This document shows positions 8,600 through 18,800 of a stretch of 64,000 nt of DNA, piece by piece. The stretch is from a bacterium. GTDB lineage: Bacteria; Planctomycetota; Planctomycetia; Planctomycetales; Planctomycetaceae. The notes beneath the pieces were generated by a model. The model searched no databases and had not been told where the DNA came from. It was given only the letters and a program-made list of their open reading frames with translations. The position numbers were made by a program, and so were the translations under genes. The number at the start of each line of letters is the position of its first letter. Position 1 is the first letter of the stretch. The DNA lies in the NCBI GenBank assembly GCA_016125225.1, contig WGME01000004.1:310001-374000 (forward strand), in the 5' to 3' direction.

Positions 8600-10498
8600 A
8601 TGGCCGTTCTGAATTTGCGTGACGTGGCTTTTGGCTATGGCGGAAGGCCGCTGGTCGAACAGGCCAATCTGCGCATCGAAAAAGGGGAACGCATTGCCCT
8701 GGTGGGGCGAAATGGAACCGGTAAGTCGACCCTCATGCGGTTGATCGCCGGAGAGATCGCTGCAGAGGCGGGCCTCATCGAACGATCCGCCGGCTTGAAA
8801 GTTGCCCGGCAGATTCAGGAAGTTCCCCGTGATCTCGCTGGCTCCAACTGGGATGTCGTGGCGGGGGGACTGGGGGAACTCGCGCCGGCTGTGTTTGCGC
8901 ATCACCGGGCTCACCTGACGACATCGGCCAGCGATCACGGGCAACTGACATCCGCTGTCGAGATTACGATTGATCCGGAACAAGCCTGGGTATGCGAGCA
9001 TCAGGTTGACCAGATCCTCTCCCGGCTGGAACTCGATCCGCTGGCAGCGTTCGAGAAGCTCTCCGCGGGGATGAAACGTCGCGTCCTGCTGGCTCGCGCT
9101 CTGGTCAATGATCCTGAAATTCTGCTGCTCGACGAACCGACCAACCATCTCGATCTTGAAGCGATTCGCTGGCTGGAAGACTTTCTGCCACGCTTTGCCG
9201 GGACGCTCATCTTTGTCACGCACGATCGCATGTTCCTGTCCAAATTGGCGACCCGCATCGTCGAAATTGATCGCGGTCGCTTGTTCGACTGGACCTGCGA
9301 CTACCCGACCTTCCTGCAGCGCAAAGAAGAAGCCCTGGCGGTGGAAGATCGGCAACAGGCACTCTTCGATAAGAAGCTCGCTCAGGAAGAAGCCTGGTTG
9401 CGGCAAGGGGTGAAAGCTCGGCGGACACGCAATGAAGGCCGTGTGCGGGCGCTCGAACAGTTGCGGAGAGAGCGCAGTGACCGGCGTGAAAAAATCGGGA
9501 CGGCCCAGGTGGAACTCCATCAGGATGCCGAACGCTCTGGCAATCTGGTGCTGCAAACTCAGAAGATTGGTTACTCCACTCCAGAGAAACCTATCGTGCA
9601 GGAACTCTCAACGGTCATACTGCGCGGCGACAAAGTCGGCATCATCGGGCCGAATGGGTGTGGTAAGACCACGTTGCTCCGGCTACTACTTGGCGAGTTA
9701 ACTCCCATGGAGGGCAACGTAAGGCAGGGCACCCAACTCGATGTGGCCTATTTCGATCAGCTGCGAGCACAGCTGGATGAAGAGCAGACCGTGATCGAGA
9801 ATGTCGCTCATGGGCAGGATCAACTGCAGATCAATGGCCGCAGCCGGCATATCATCAGCTATCTCGAAGACTTCCTGTTCACACCCGAACGGGCGCGGAC
9901 ACTGGTTCGATTTCTGTCGGGCGGGGAACGCAATCGGCTGCTCCTTGCGAGATTGTTCTCCCGACCATCCAACGTGCTGGTGCTCGATGAACCCACGAAC
10001 GATCTTGATATGGAAACGCTGGAACTCCTGGAATGTGTGCTCGGCGAATATCCGGGCACCATTCTGCTGGTCAGCCACGATCGGGCGTTTTTGAATCACA
10101 TCGTTACGCAAACACTGGTCTTTGAAGGCGATGGGGTCGTCAAGGAATATGCCGGGGGATATGACGATTGGGTCCGACAGCGCGCGGCCGCTGTCACTCC
10201 TGTGGTGGCTGCCACACCGACTGTCGCCGCCTCTGCGAGAAAGTCGTCAGCCACGAATCGACCGAAGTCGCTCAGCTTTAAGGAACAACGCGAACTGGAA
10301 CAATTACCGAAGCAAATTGAAGACTGGGAAGCCGAGCAGGAAGCGATTCATCAGGCCATGTCGGCTCCGGGGTATTATCAGCAGGAAAGCGACACGCTGG
10401 CTCAAACCACGCAGCGGCTGGAAGCCCTGCACGAGCAACTTTCGACGGCTTACGCCCGCTGGGAAGCACTCGAAGCCATCGCGGCCAACAGCCGGTGA
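8600..10498 (+). CDS. uup: ABC-F family ATPase, Uup-like
   Basis: A 632-residue soluble protein with two ABC ATPase domains and no membrane segment, as in ABC-F translation/ribosome factors. Domain 1 has Walker A GRNGTGKST (~37-45), signature SAGMKRRVLLARAL and Walker B EILLLDEPTNHLDLE. The inter-domain linker contains RQGVKARRTRNEGRVRAL, typical of Uup. Domain 2 has GPNGCGKTT, SGGERNRLLLARL and VLVLDEPTNDLDME. The last ~80 residues form the Uup C-terminal coiled coil (RELEQLPKQIEDWEAEQ), which in E. coli binds DNA. Family knowledge places Uup at ribosomes or DNA, affecting transposon precise excision and ribosome assembly. GGGAG lies 10 nt before the ATG. It is the first gene of a likely plus-strand unit with the deacetylase and comEC. 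Confidence 0.92.
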   Translation: MAVLNLRDVAFGYGGRPLVEQANLRIEKGERIALVGRNGTGKSTLMRLIAGEIAAEAGLIERSAGLKVARQIQEVPRDLAGSNWDVVAGGLGELAPAVFAHHRAHLTTSASDHGQLTSAVEITIDPEQAWVCEHQVDQILSRLELDPLAAFEKLSAGMKRRVLLARALVNDPEILLLDEPTNHLDLEAIRWLEDFLPRFAGTLIFVTHDRMFLSKLATRIVEIDRGRLFDWTCDYPTFLQRKEEALAVEDRQQALFDKKLAQEEAWLRQGVKARRTRNEGRVRALEQLRRERSDRREKIGTAQVELHQDAERSGNLVLQTQKIGYSTPEKPIVQELSTVILRGDKVGIIGPNGCGKTTLLRLLLGELTPMEGNVRQGTQLDVAYFDQLRAQLDEEQTVIENVAHGQDQLQINGRSRHIISYLEDFLFTPERARTLVRFLSGGERNRLLLARLFSRPSNVLVLDEPTNDLDMETLELLECVLGEYPGTILLVSHDRAFLNHIVTQTLVFEGDGVVKEYAGGYDDWVRQRAAAVTPVVAATPTVAASARKSSATNRPKSLSFKEQRELEQLPKQIEDWEAEQEAIHQAMSAPGYYQQESDTLAQTTQRLEALHEQLSTAYARWEALEAIAANSR

Positions 10499-10562
10499 TT
10501 GATCTCTCGTTACCGGATCGACGACAATCTACGCCGGAATCTCTTGCATTGAGGACATGGCG

Positions 10563-11498
10563 ATGACGTGGCTCTATCGCGATCCGTTGTTTCAACAGCA
10601 TCTGACCGGGCAGCATCCGGAATCACCGCGACGGCTGGTGGCCATCGAACGCCAACTTCAGCAATCCGGTCTCTTGGAACGCTGCTCGGCGGGTGTCGTA
10701 TCGCCCGCAGCCGTTGAGCAGGTCACACGTCTGCACAAGGCCGGATATGTTGCGGCGTTAGCGGAATTTGCTGCCAAAGGAGGAGGACGCATTGAGGCTG
10801 ACACCGTAGTCAGCCCGCAATCCTGCACAGTGGCTCTGCATGCGGTCGGGGCAGCTCTCGCTGCGGTGGATACGGTCCTGACCCAACCCGATCGAACCGC
10901 CCTTTGCGTAGTCCGTCCACCGGGGCATCACGCCTTGCCTCAAGGGGCGATGGGGTTCTGCCTTTTCAACAATGTGGCACTTGCCGCCGAGCATGCACTC
11001 CGCGCTCACGACCTTGAGCGAGTCTTGATCATCGATTGGGATGTGCATCACGGGAATGGTACTCAGGATGTCTTCTACGAACGTGAAGATGTCTGTTTCT
11101 TTTCTGCTCATCGCTTTCCGTTCTATCCCGGATCGGGAACGGCTAGCGAAACCGGCAGCCGAGACGGTTTAGGTGCCACGTTCAACCTGCCGGTGGAATA
11201 TGGAACCGCACGGAAAACCTATCTGACACGGTTTGAATCGATGTTGCAGGACGCTGCCCGAAAGTGCCGCCCACAACTGATTCTGCTCAGCGCCGGTTTC
11301 GATGCCCATCGTGAAGATCCGATTGGATCACTCGATCTGGAAACCGAAGACTATGCCACGTTGACGCGCATGGTTCAGCAAGTCGCGGCGGAGTATTGTG
11401 GCGGTCGCATCGTGAGCCTGCTGGAAGGGGGATACCATGTGGATCGCCTGGCGGAATGTGTGGCCTTGCATCTCGAGACATTACTCACTCCCCTCTGA
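10563..11498 (+). CDS. Histone deacetylase-family (AcuC/HDAH-like) amidohydrolase
   Basis: A 311-residue protein of the arginase/deacetylase fold. The ATG at 10563 is chosen over one at 10557 because GAGG lies 8 nt upstream. Diagnostic motifs appear in order: HPESPRRL near the N-terminus, RPPGHHA (catalytic His pair), NNVALAAEH, DWDVHHGNGTQ (zinc-binding Asp/His), SAGFDAHREDPIG (zinc Asp) and LEGGYH (transition-state Tyr). All catalytic and zinc ligands expected of a class II-type deacetylase are present, so it should be active. Bacterial members deacetylate acetyl-lysine, acetylpolyamines or other small amides; the substrate here cannot be told. It lies 64 bp after the ABC-F gene and 12 bp before comEC on the same strand. 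Confidence 0.92.
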   Translation: MTWLYRDPLFQQHLTGQHPESPRRLVAIERQLQQSGLLERCSAGVVSPAAVEQVTRLHKAGYVAALAEFAAKGGGRIEADTVVSPQSCTVALHAVGAALAAVDTVLTQPDRTALCVVRPPGHHALPQGAMGFCLFNNVALAAEHALRAHDLERVLIIDWDVHHGNGTQDVFYEREDVCFFSAHRFPFYPGSGTASETGSRDGLGATFNLPVEYGTARKTYLTRFESMLQDAARKCRPQLILLSAGFDAHREDPIGSLDLETEDYATLTRMVQQVAAEYCGGRIVSLLEGGYHVDRLAECVALHLETLLTPL

Positions 11499-11510
11499 TC
11501 AGGGCTGGTA

Positions 11511-13969
11511 ATGGTCTTTGAACCGCTGCCTGTCGAATCGTCTCGGAAGACTCCCCGATCTCCGGCGGCGGTCTTGCTCATGGCAGCAACGGTCGGCATC
11601 GTGCTCGATCGCTGGAATGCCCCACCGCCGAGTGTGTGGTGGTGTCTGGTTTTGGGGAGCGTCGCCACAACTGTATTGATGCGAGCCCACCCCGGGCGAC
11701 AGCTGGCCGCGTTGTGTGTGGCCTGGGCCAGTCTGTTCGGCCTTTGGCATCATCAGTGGTGGGCCGATCCTCCTCCGCAGGAGATTTATCACTGGTCGAC
11801 TGAAGCCGGTCGGCTTATGCAGTTGTCGGGTCGCGTGGTCCAACCCGGTTGGACTCGAGAACGTGCTGGCAACGATCCGCAAACCATCGTGCTGTTCGCG
11901 GCGGAGGCAGTCGTGACCGGTGATGGCAGCCGCATCCCCACGTCCGGCCGACTCCGTGTGCAGATCAATGAGCCCCAAGTGATGGCCTGGGCGGGTGATC
12001 GCTGGCAACTCACGGGCCAACTGGTCAGACCGCCGGTCGCTGGCAATCCCGGTGGGTTTAACTATCGGCAATGGTTACGCACGCAGGGAATTCAAGCGGT
12101 GTTTCAGGTGCCAGACGAGCAAGCGATCACTCGTTTATCTTCGACCGTGGGGTTTTGGGATCAGTTGGTCAATTGGCGGCAGCGCTTGCGGCAACGTGCC
12201 ACAGACGCACTGCAACAATCGCTCGATGCACCGACCGCCGCCGTTTGCGAAGCCTTGTTGTTGGGAACACGGTCTCAACTGCCCGATGACATTCGAGACG
12301 GGCTGATCAAAAGTGGATTGCTGCATGTGCTCGCGATTTCGGGTGTCAATGTCGCCGTCATCTGGTTGGGGCTGATGCGGCTTTGTCGTTTCTGCAGCCT
12401 GTCCTTGCGGACCAGCCACGCGATCGTGATTGGAGGCTTGATCTGTTATGCCTGGCTGACCGATGCGAATCCGCCCATCATGCGTGCCGTTTCGTTTGCC
12501 TGTGTCTGGCAGTTGGCGGAACTCTCGGGTCGTCGCGTGAGCGCCTTGCAGGCCATGTCTCTGGCGGCATTGGTCGTCATGATCCGCAATCCGACCGATC
12601 TCTTTAATCCCGCGGCCTGGCTCTCGTTTCTCTCCGTCGCCGTGTTGGCCCGTGTCAACCAGTTCTGCAATCAACCGAGTCAGATCGCTGAAACTGACGA
12701 CACTGCTGATGACCTTTGGTCCGATGGCTGGAGACACTGGTTGCCACGCGAACTCTGGCGAGTGAACCTGTCGACCGCTGCCGTCTGGTGCGTCACGGCT
12801 CCCTTGGTCGCCGCCCGTTATCACCTGGTCTCTTTCGCCGGCTGGGGGTTGAACGTGCTTTTAAGCCCGTTGATCCTCGTCATGTTGTGGCTGGGCTATC
12901 TGTGGCTAATGGTGCTCGCCGTTGCCCCACCGTTGGCCGAGCTGTTGCTCTGGCCGTTTGCTGGTCTGGTCCAGGCGCTGCTGTGGTCCAGGCGCTGCTG
13001 TGGTCCACGCACCACATCGGCCAGTGGTCCTTGGGGCACCACTACTTCATCGGTCCACCGGACTGGTGGTTGATGACACTGTATGCCGGTCTCGCATTGG
13101 CTCATTTGAGGAGCGACCTGTGGTCGTGGGGGAGTCAATGTCGCTGGTTGTCGGTCTGGATCAATGTGGGTTTAGCGTGGGGGTTACTGCCTTCCTTTTC
13201 GACGGGCCTCACTTGTGAGATTGTGGCGGTGGGGCATGGATTGGCTGTGGTGATGCACAGCGCTGACGGGCGAACTCTCCTCTATGACGCAGGCAGTCTT
13301 GCCGGTCCCGACATTGCCACCGAAGCGGTCAGTCAGGCGTTATGGTCGGCCGGACAAACCCAGATCGATGCCTGCATCATCTCCCATGCTGATGCTGATC
13401 ATTGCAACGGCTTACCGGGGCTGACGGAACGCTTTGAATGCGGAACTTTGCTGACACATCCCACATTCGCTCGACACACAGGAACGACGGTGCAGCACGT
13501 ACTCACCTCGTGGTCGGACTCCGGCGGAGTGCATCATGAAATGGCTCGTGGTGATCGGATCCTCTGGAGTCCCGACGTTCAACTCAGCGTGATTCATCCG
13601 GCGTCAGAGGAAGCCTATTCTCGCGACAATGCCAACAGCCTGGTGATCCTTGTGGAGTATGCTGGACGGCGAGTGCTCCTGACGGGCGATCTCGAACGGG
13701 AAGGTCTGGAAGACGTGTTGCGTCTGCCGCGGGAAGCGGTGGATCTGGTGATCAGTCCGCATCATGGCAGCCGGAATGCGAACCCGCCAGAGTTTGGGGC
13801 GTGGACGAATCCGGTGGCCGTCATCGTGAGCGGGTCGAATCCATCAATTCTGGATGGATTACAAGATCGCTACCCGCCAGAAACTCGTCTCTGGAGCACT
13901 GCCACCTCGGGACGCATTCGTTGCCATATCACCGCCGAGGGAGAACTGACGGTTCAACCGTTCCGCTGA
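11511..13969 (+). pseudogene. comEC: comEC/rec2 competence channel gene, frameshifted by a 17-bp tandem duplication
   Basis: ComEC forms the inner-membrane channel for DNA uptake. The first frame (to 13073) covers an N-terminal OB-like region (LQLSGRVVQPGW, GRLRVQIN) and the Competence membrane domain (ALLLGTRSQLPDD, GLLHVLAISGVNVAV). It then goes out of frame at two exact copies of a 17-bp unit, 12967-12983 and 12984-13000. The other frame continues seamlessly (QALLWSTHHIGQW) into the metallo-beta-lactamase-like domain, with SHADADHCNGLPG, LLTGDLEREGL and ISPHHGSR, ending at 13969. With one unit removed the frame would encode about 813 residues, normal for ComEC. AGGG lies 6 nt before the ATG. 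The sequence on both sides shows no decay, so the lesion is recent, reversible, or a sequencing/assembly artefact. As read, the product is cut inside the membrane domain. Confidence 0.88.
12967..13007 (+). repeat. 17-bp tandem duplication inside comEC
   Basis: The unit TGGTCCAGGCGCTGCTG occurs twice back to back (12967-12983, 12984-13000), followed by the first 7 bases of a third copy. 17 is not a multiple of three, so one extra copy shifts the frame. A single copy translates as WSxx in line with the downstream metallo-beta-lactamase frame. Slipped-strand mispairing between the copies could add or remove one unit. Confidence 0.95.
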
Positions 13970-13993
13970 TGCACCCAGGCTGAGCCTGCTGCA

Positions 13994-14953
13994 TCAACTC
14001 AACACGGCACCGGGAATGGCGATCAGTTCTTCATGACCACGTAACTCCAGCATTTTGCGTTTCATCGATTGCCGGAGTTGTTCCCAGGTATCGAGGTCTT
14101 CGCGAAAACGAGCCGAAGCCTTGTGAAAGGCTAACCCGCGGAAATCTCCTTCAGCCACGGTCCGCTGCAATTCGAGAATCGAAGGTTCCAACCGTGTCTT
14201 GAGGAATTCGTTGCATTCCGAAGCGAGCGAATGGAGTTCGTCGGCCAACCGCCGCACCTGTTGCCGATCAACCACGCGCTCCGCTGGTGTGAGTTCGCGG
14301 GCATCAATAAGGGGGGCTCGCAGAACCGAGGAGGCATCTCCGGCGACAAGGCGTCCAAACGGATTCGCGGAGGCGCGAGTTTTTTTAACGGCCTCCTCAG
14401 CACGTAATAGTCCGACGCGGGCTTTTTCAAAGTCGGGCTGAATTTCCAAGGCCTTTTTGAAATTCAAAATAGCCAGTTGGAAATTCGACATCTCGGAATA
14501 GACATTGCCCAGGTTCTGGTAGGCCTCCGCCATTTGCGGATCAATCCGGATGGCTTCCTTATAAGCCGAGACGGCCATGCTGAGTTGATTCATCTTCCGC
14601 TGCGCGATGCCCAGGTTGTAATAGGCATCGGCACAGCGGCGATCTCGTTGAATGGCCTTGCGGAGAGCATCGGCGGCCTTCACGTGCTCGCCTGTCCGAT
14701 TGAAGACCGCCCCCAGATTGACATAATGCCGGGCTTCCGTTGGCTCCAGTTGAGAGAGACGCTGAAACTCAGAGATGGCTAACGGGTAATCGTTCGAAAC
14801 GAATGCCACCATCGCCAGACCTTCGTGGGCCGCCACCGCATCGGGATAGGAATCGAGTGTGTCGCGGTAGATGGCAATTGCGGACTCATAGTCGCGCTGA
14901 CGAGTCATTGCCCGAGCCTGTTGCAACTGCGCATCAAGGCTCGCGTTGCTCAT
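13994..14953 (-). CDS. Cytoplasmic TPR-repeat protein
   Basis: A 319-residue protein with no signal peptide or membrane segment. Five or so TPR units fill residues 1-185 (AMTRQRDYESAIAIYRDTL, ARHYVNLGAVFNRTGEHVKA, ADAYYNLGIAQRKMNQLSMA, AEAYQNLGNVYSEMSNFQLA). The remaining ~130 residues are helical, without TPR consensus, and start with a linker (KKTRASANPFGRL). They may be a specific binding or oligomerisation domain. GGAG lies 11 nt before the ATG. It is convergent with comEC (24-bp gap) and is likely monocistronic. Function is not deducible beyond scaffolding. Confidence 0.8.
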   Translation of the reverse strand: MSNASLDAQLQQARAMTRQRDYESAIAIYRDTLDSYPDAVAAHEGLAMVAFVSNDYPLAISEFQRLSQLEPTEARHYVNLGAVFNRTGEHVKAADALRKAIQRDRRCADAYYNLGIAQRKMNQLSMAVSAYKEAIRIDPQMAEAYQNLGNVYSEMSNFQLAILNFKKALEIQPDFEKARVGLLRAEEAVKKTRASANPFGRLVAGDASSVLRAPLIDARELTPAERVVDRQQVRRLADELHSLASECNEFLKTRLEPSILELQRTVAEGDFRGLAFHKASARFREDLDTWEQLRQSMKRKMLELRGHEELIAIPGAVLS

Positions 14954-15123
14954 AACAGGCGTTACTCCGGGAATGTCTTACAGTCGAGAAGGGAAGTCGC
15001 TGCGGTCGTCGATCTCTCGTGGCAGCCACCTCTTCAAAGTATAAAGACTTTCTGATGTACTGGTCAAAAGCCATTTGGTGGCTTCATCAATTTTGCGCAA
15101 GAATCTCAAACAGAGATCTCAGT

Positions 15124-15633
15124 TCACCCATGGTCGTGTCCGCAGTCGTGACCATCATGATCGTGGTGATGATGAGATTGAGACTCTGACGACTCTTCGT
15201 CGCTCCCCCAGTCTCCCTGATAACGGAGGCTGCCCGTGATGGCTTCAAACTGCTCTCGCAAGGCTTCGATGTCGCGATCTTCCCCCTGGTACACCACCAG
15301 GGCTGTGAATGTATTGGTCGCTTCCGCACGGATGCGTGCCGAGTTCACCAGATCGAGATAAGAAAAATCGAGATCGCAGCCGGCGGCCGGCCCCGGCAGT
15401 TGTCCTTCTGGCCCGCGATAGATGTCGACTTGAGGGTATTCCTCCTCATAGGCCGCGAGAACGGCGTCGACCGCTTCATCGGCCGTGGGGCACGAGGCGA
15501 GCAGAGTCAGTGACCAGAAGGCACTTCCTGCGGTCTGCAGATGCCAAGTGACATCACTGCCATGCACTTCGCGCGTCAATTCCCAACCTTCGGGATACTG
15601 GAAGACAACACCATCGGCCTGACACACGGGCAT
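15124..15633 (-). CDS. Conserved protein of unknown function with His/Asp-rich C-terminal tail
   Basis: I start at the ATG at 15633 (MPVCQADGVVFQYPEGWEL), giving 169 residues; the frame extends to 15717 but that extension is unlike protein. The body (residues 1-140) has the alternating pattern of PsbP/DUF1795-like small beta proteins: a PEGW motif near the start and an ITGSLRY ending, which in that family marks the last strand. The final ~20 residues are SQSHHHHDHDGHDCGHDHG, a strong metal-binding tail like those of HypB, UreE, CobW and ZIP-related chaperones. There is no signal peptide, so it should be cytoplasmic. A role in nickel, zinc or cobalt storage or delivery is inference. No metalloenzyme gene is adjacent. 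Confidence 0.65.
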   Translation of the reverse strand: MPVCQADGVVFQYPEGWELTREVHGSDVTWHLQTAGSAFWSLTLLASCPTADEAVDAVLAAYEEEYPQVDIYRGPEGQLPGPAAGCDLDFSYLDLVNSARIRAEATNTFTALVVYQGEDRDIEALREQFEAITGSLRYQGDWGSDEESSESQSHHHHDHDGHDCGHDHG

Positions 15634-15806
15634 GGAACGATATTTCTGCGAATTCAAGGATGGATCGGGGGTCAACCCGCAGTTTAATCGATTCCCCCAC
15701 CGTTCACAGCCACCCATAGACAGGACTCATCAAATCGGTGTAGATTGATGGATCGCATTCGTCCGTTCCGATCTCTCTCTCCCTGCCTCGTGAAGAACGA
15801 TCGATC

Positions 15807-18800
15807 ATGCCTGTAACGCGCCCGCTTTTCTGTTCGTTGTTTCTGCTGATTCTGACGGCATCCGCTTCGTTCGCAGCAGAGCGGCCGCTCAGTTTCAATC
15901 GCGATGTCCGGCCGATTCTTTCCAATAACTGCTACTTGTGTCATGGCCCGGATGCCAAGCAACGGGAGGCCGGTCTACGACTGGATGACCGCAACGCCGC
16001 CGTGACGAAACTGGAGTCAGGCGACACAGCGATTGTGGCGGGGGATGTCGCCGCCAGTTCGCTGATCGCCCGCATCACATCGACCGATGACGATCTGGTC
16101 ATGCCCCCGCCGAACAGTGGCAAATCTCTGTCGAAAGAGGAGATCGCCACTCTCACTCGCTGGATTGCCGAAGGAGCCGAATACCAGGGGCATTGGTCGT
16201 TCATCACCCCGCAAGCTCCCACGCCACCGGCGGTTCAGCATCAAGGTCTGGTGCGAAATCCGATTGATCAGTTCCTGCTGGCAAGGCTGGAAGAAGAGGG
16301 GTTGGAGCCGAATCCGGAAGCCGACAAGGTAACGCTAATCCGCCGAGTGACACTCGATCTAACGGGGTTGCCACCGACACCCGCCGAAGTCGATGCCTTT
16401 GTCGCAGATGAATCCCCTGAAGCTTACTCCCAACTGGTTGATCGGCTGTTGCAATCCCCACGGTATGGCGAACACTTCGGCCGCATCTGGCTCGATGCGG
16501 CACGCTATGGCGATACGCACGGTCTGCATCTCGACAATGAACGCTCGATGTGGCCTTACCGCGAATGGGTGATCAATGCGTTCAACATGAACAAGCCCTT
16601 CGATCAGTTCACGATTGAACAATTGGCGGGCGATTTGCTGCCGAACGCGACGATCGACCAGCAGGTAGCGAGCGGGTTCAATCGTTGCAATGTCACCACC
16701 AGTGAAGGGGGATCAATCAACGAGGAAGTGCTGGTGCGCTATGCCGTCGATCGCACGGAAACCATGGGGACTGTCTGGCTGGGACTGACGTTGAATTGCT
16801 CGGTCTGCCACAGTCACAAGTTCGATCCGATTGCACAGAAGGAGTTTTATTCGCTGTACGCCTTCTTTAATTCCCTGGCCGATGCCGCGATGGATGGCAA
16901 CGCCCTGTTACCGCCGCCCATTCTGAAGCTACCGACAGAGGCTCAATCGCAGCAGATGCAGCAACTTGATGCGGATTTGGCAGCCACACAAGCGGAAATC
17001 GGGAAGCAACTCGCGGCGATCGATTACAAAGACCCGGCGTGGACTGAACCGGCGGATGCCCTGAGCGTGCTGCGCCGCGAAGTGGTCTGGATTGATGACG
17101 ACACTCCCTCGGGAGCACAACTGCAAGGCAATACGCCGTGGGAATTCATCACCGCCGATCAAGGTCCCGTCCATAGCGGCAGCAAGGCCACGAAGCGGAC
17201 GGCGGACGGTCTATCGCAGCACTTCTTCACCAATGCCAGCCCGATGCTGCCCGTGGGCGAAGGCGACCGTTTTTTCGCGTACGTATATCTCGATCCGCAG
17301 AACCCACCGCAGACCATCATGTTGCAGTTCAACGATGGCAGTTGGGAACACCGGGCCTATTGGGGCGAGAACAAGATCGATTGGGGAGCAGTCAACAGCC
17401 CGGCCCGTTTCCATGTCGGCCCGTTACCGGAGGCGGGGAAATGGACCCGGCTCGAAATCACCGCCGAGCAGGTCGGTTTGAAGCCGGGGGCTCAACTCAA
17501 CGGCTGGGCTTTCACGCAATTTGCCGGCACGGTTTACTGGGATCGTGCGGGGATCGTCACCCGCGAACAACCCAACCCGCCGATCCGCTCGTTACTCGTT
17601 TGGGAAGATCGAGAGCGTGATCGCAGAGATTCCAAGGTGCCAGGTAACATCCTGAATCTGATTAAGATCGAAGCAGACAAACGCACGCCCGATCAACAAC
17701 GCGAGATTCAGAATTACTTCCTGGAACACGTTTCGGCCGACACCCGCACGACGTTCGAGCCGCTGATTCAAAAGCGGGACAGCTTGGGCAAGCAGAAGAC
17801 CGAACTCGATGGGCAGATTGCCGCGACGATGGTCTCTGCGGACATGCCTCAGCCACGTGACGCTTTTGTGCTGGTTCGCGGGGCCTATGACAAACCGAGT
17901 GATAAAGTGGATCGTGGTGTACCGGCGGTCTTTCCGCCCTTGCCCGAAGGGGCACCTCTCAACCGACTCGGCTTGGCGCAATGGCTGGTATCGCCGGAGC
18001 ATCCCCTCACGGCTCGCGTGATCGTGAATCGCTACTGGCAACACTACTTCGGCACGGGCATCGTCAAGACGGCTGAGGACTTCGGTGCCCAGGGCGAATG
18101 GCCGGTCCATCCCGAACTGCTCGATTGGCTGGCGACCGACTTCATCCAGTCGGGCTGGGATGTGAAACGCATGCAGAAGCAGATTGTGATGTCCGCAGCC
18201 TATCGACGGTTGTCCAAAGTCCGCCCGGAAATTCTCGCCGCAGATCCGGACAACCGGTTACTCGCACGTGGCCCACGCTTCCGACTCGATGCGGAAGTGA
18301 TTCGCGACTCCGCCCTGATGGTGAGCGGTCTCTTGGTCGAGCGACCCGGTGGCAAAAGCGTTCGCACCTATCAGCCGGAAGGCATTTGGGAAGCTGTCGC
18401 TTTTGTGGGCAGCAACACCAGTAAATTCCAGCCGGACAGCGGGGCAGCGTTATATCGTCGCAGCCTCTACACCTTCTGGAAGCGGACCAGCCCGCCCCCG
18501 TCGATGCTCACCTTCGATGCTCCTTCCCGCGAGAATTGCACGGTCCGCAGGGCGCGGACCAACACACCATTACAGTCGCTGGCTTTGATGAACGACGTGC
18601 AGTATGTGGAAGCGTCTCGCCAGCTCGCCGAACGCATGCTGCTTGATGGTGGCAGCCAACCGGCCGATCGTCTCGAATGGGGGTTTCGCCTGGTGACCGC
18701 CCGCACACCGACTTCAAGCGAGCAGACGGTTTTGCAGCAAGTGCTCGATCAGCAATTGAACCGCTATACCACGGATGCTGCCGCTGCGGAATCGCTGCTG

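Noticed and set aside
8435-9556. 373-codon minus-strand frame
   Set aside because: It is antisense to the ABC-F gene, which has complete Walker and signature motifs.
12135-12824. 229-codon minus-strand frame over comEC
   Set aside because: Its protein is low-complexity and antisense to a recognisable Competence domain.
12716-13969. Separate 417-residue metallo-beta-lactamase gene after the competence domain
   Set aside because: Its first ~90 residues are out-of-frame ComEC sequence; the meaningful part begins exactly at the 17-bp repeat, so it is the 3' part of one disrupted gene.
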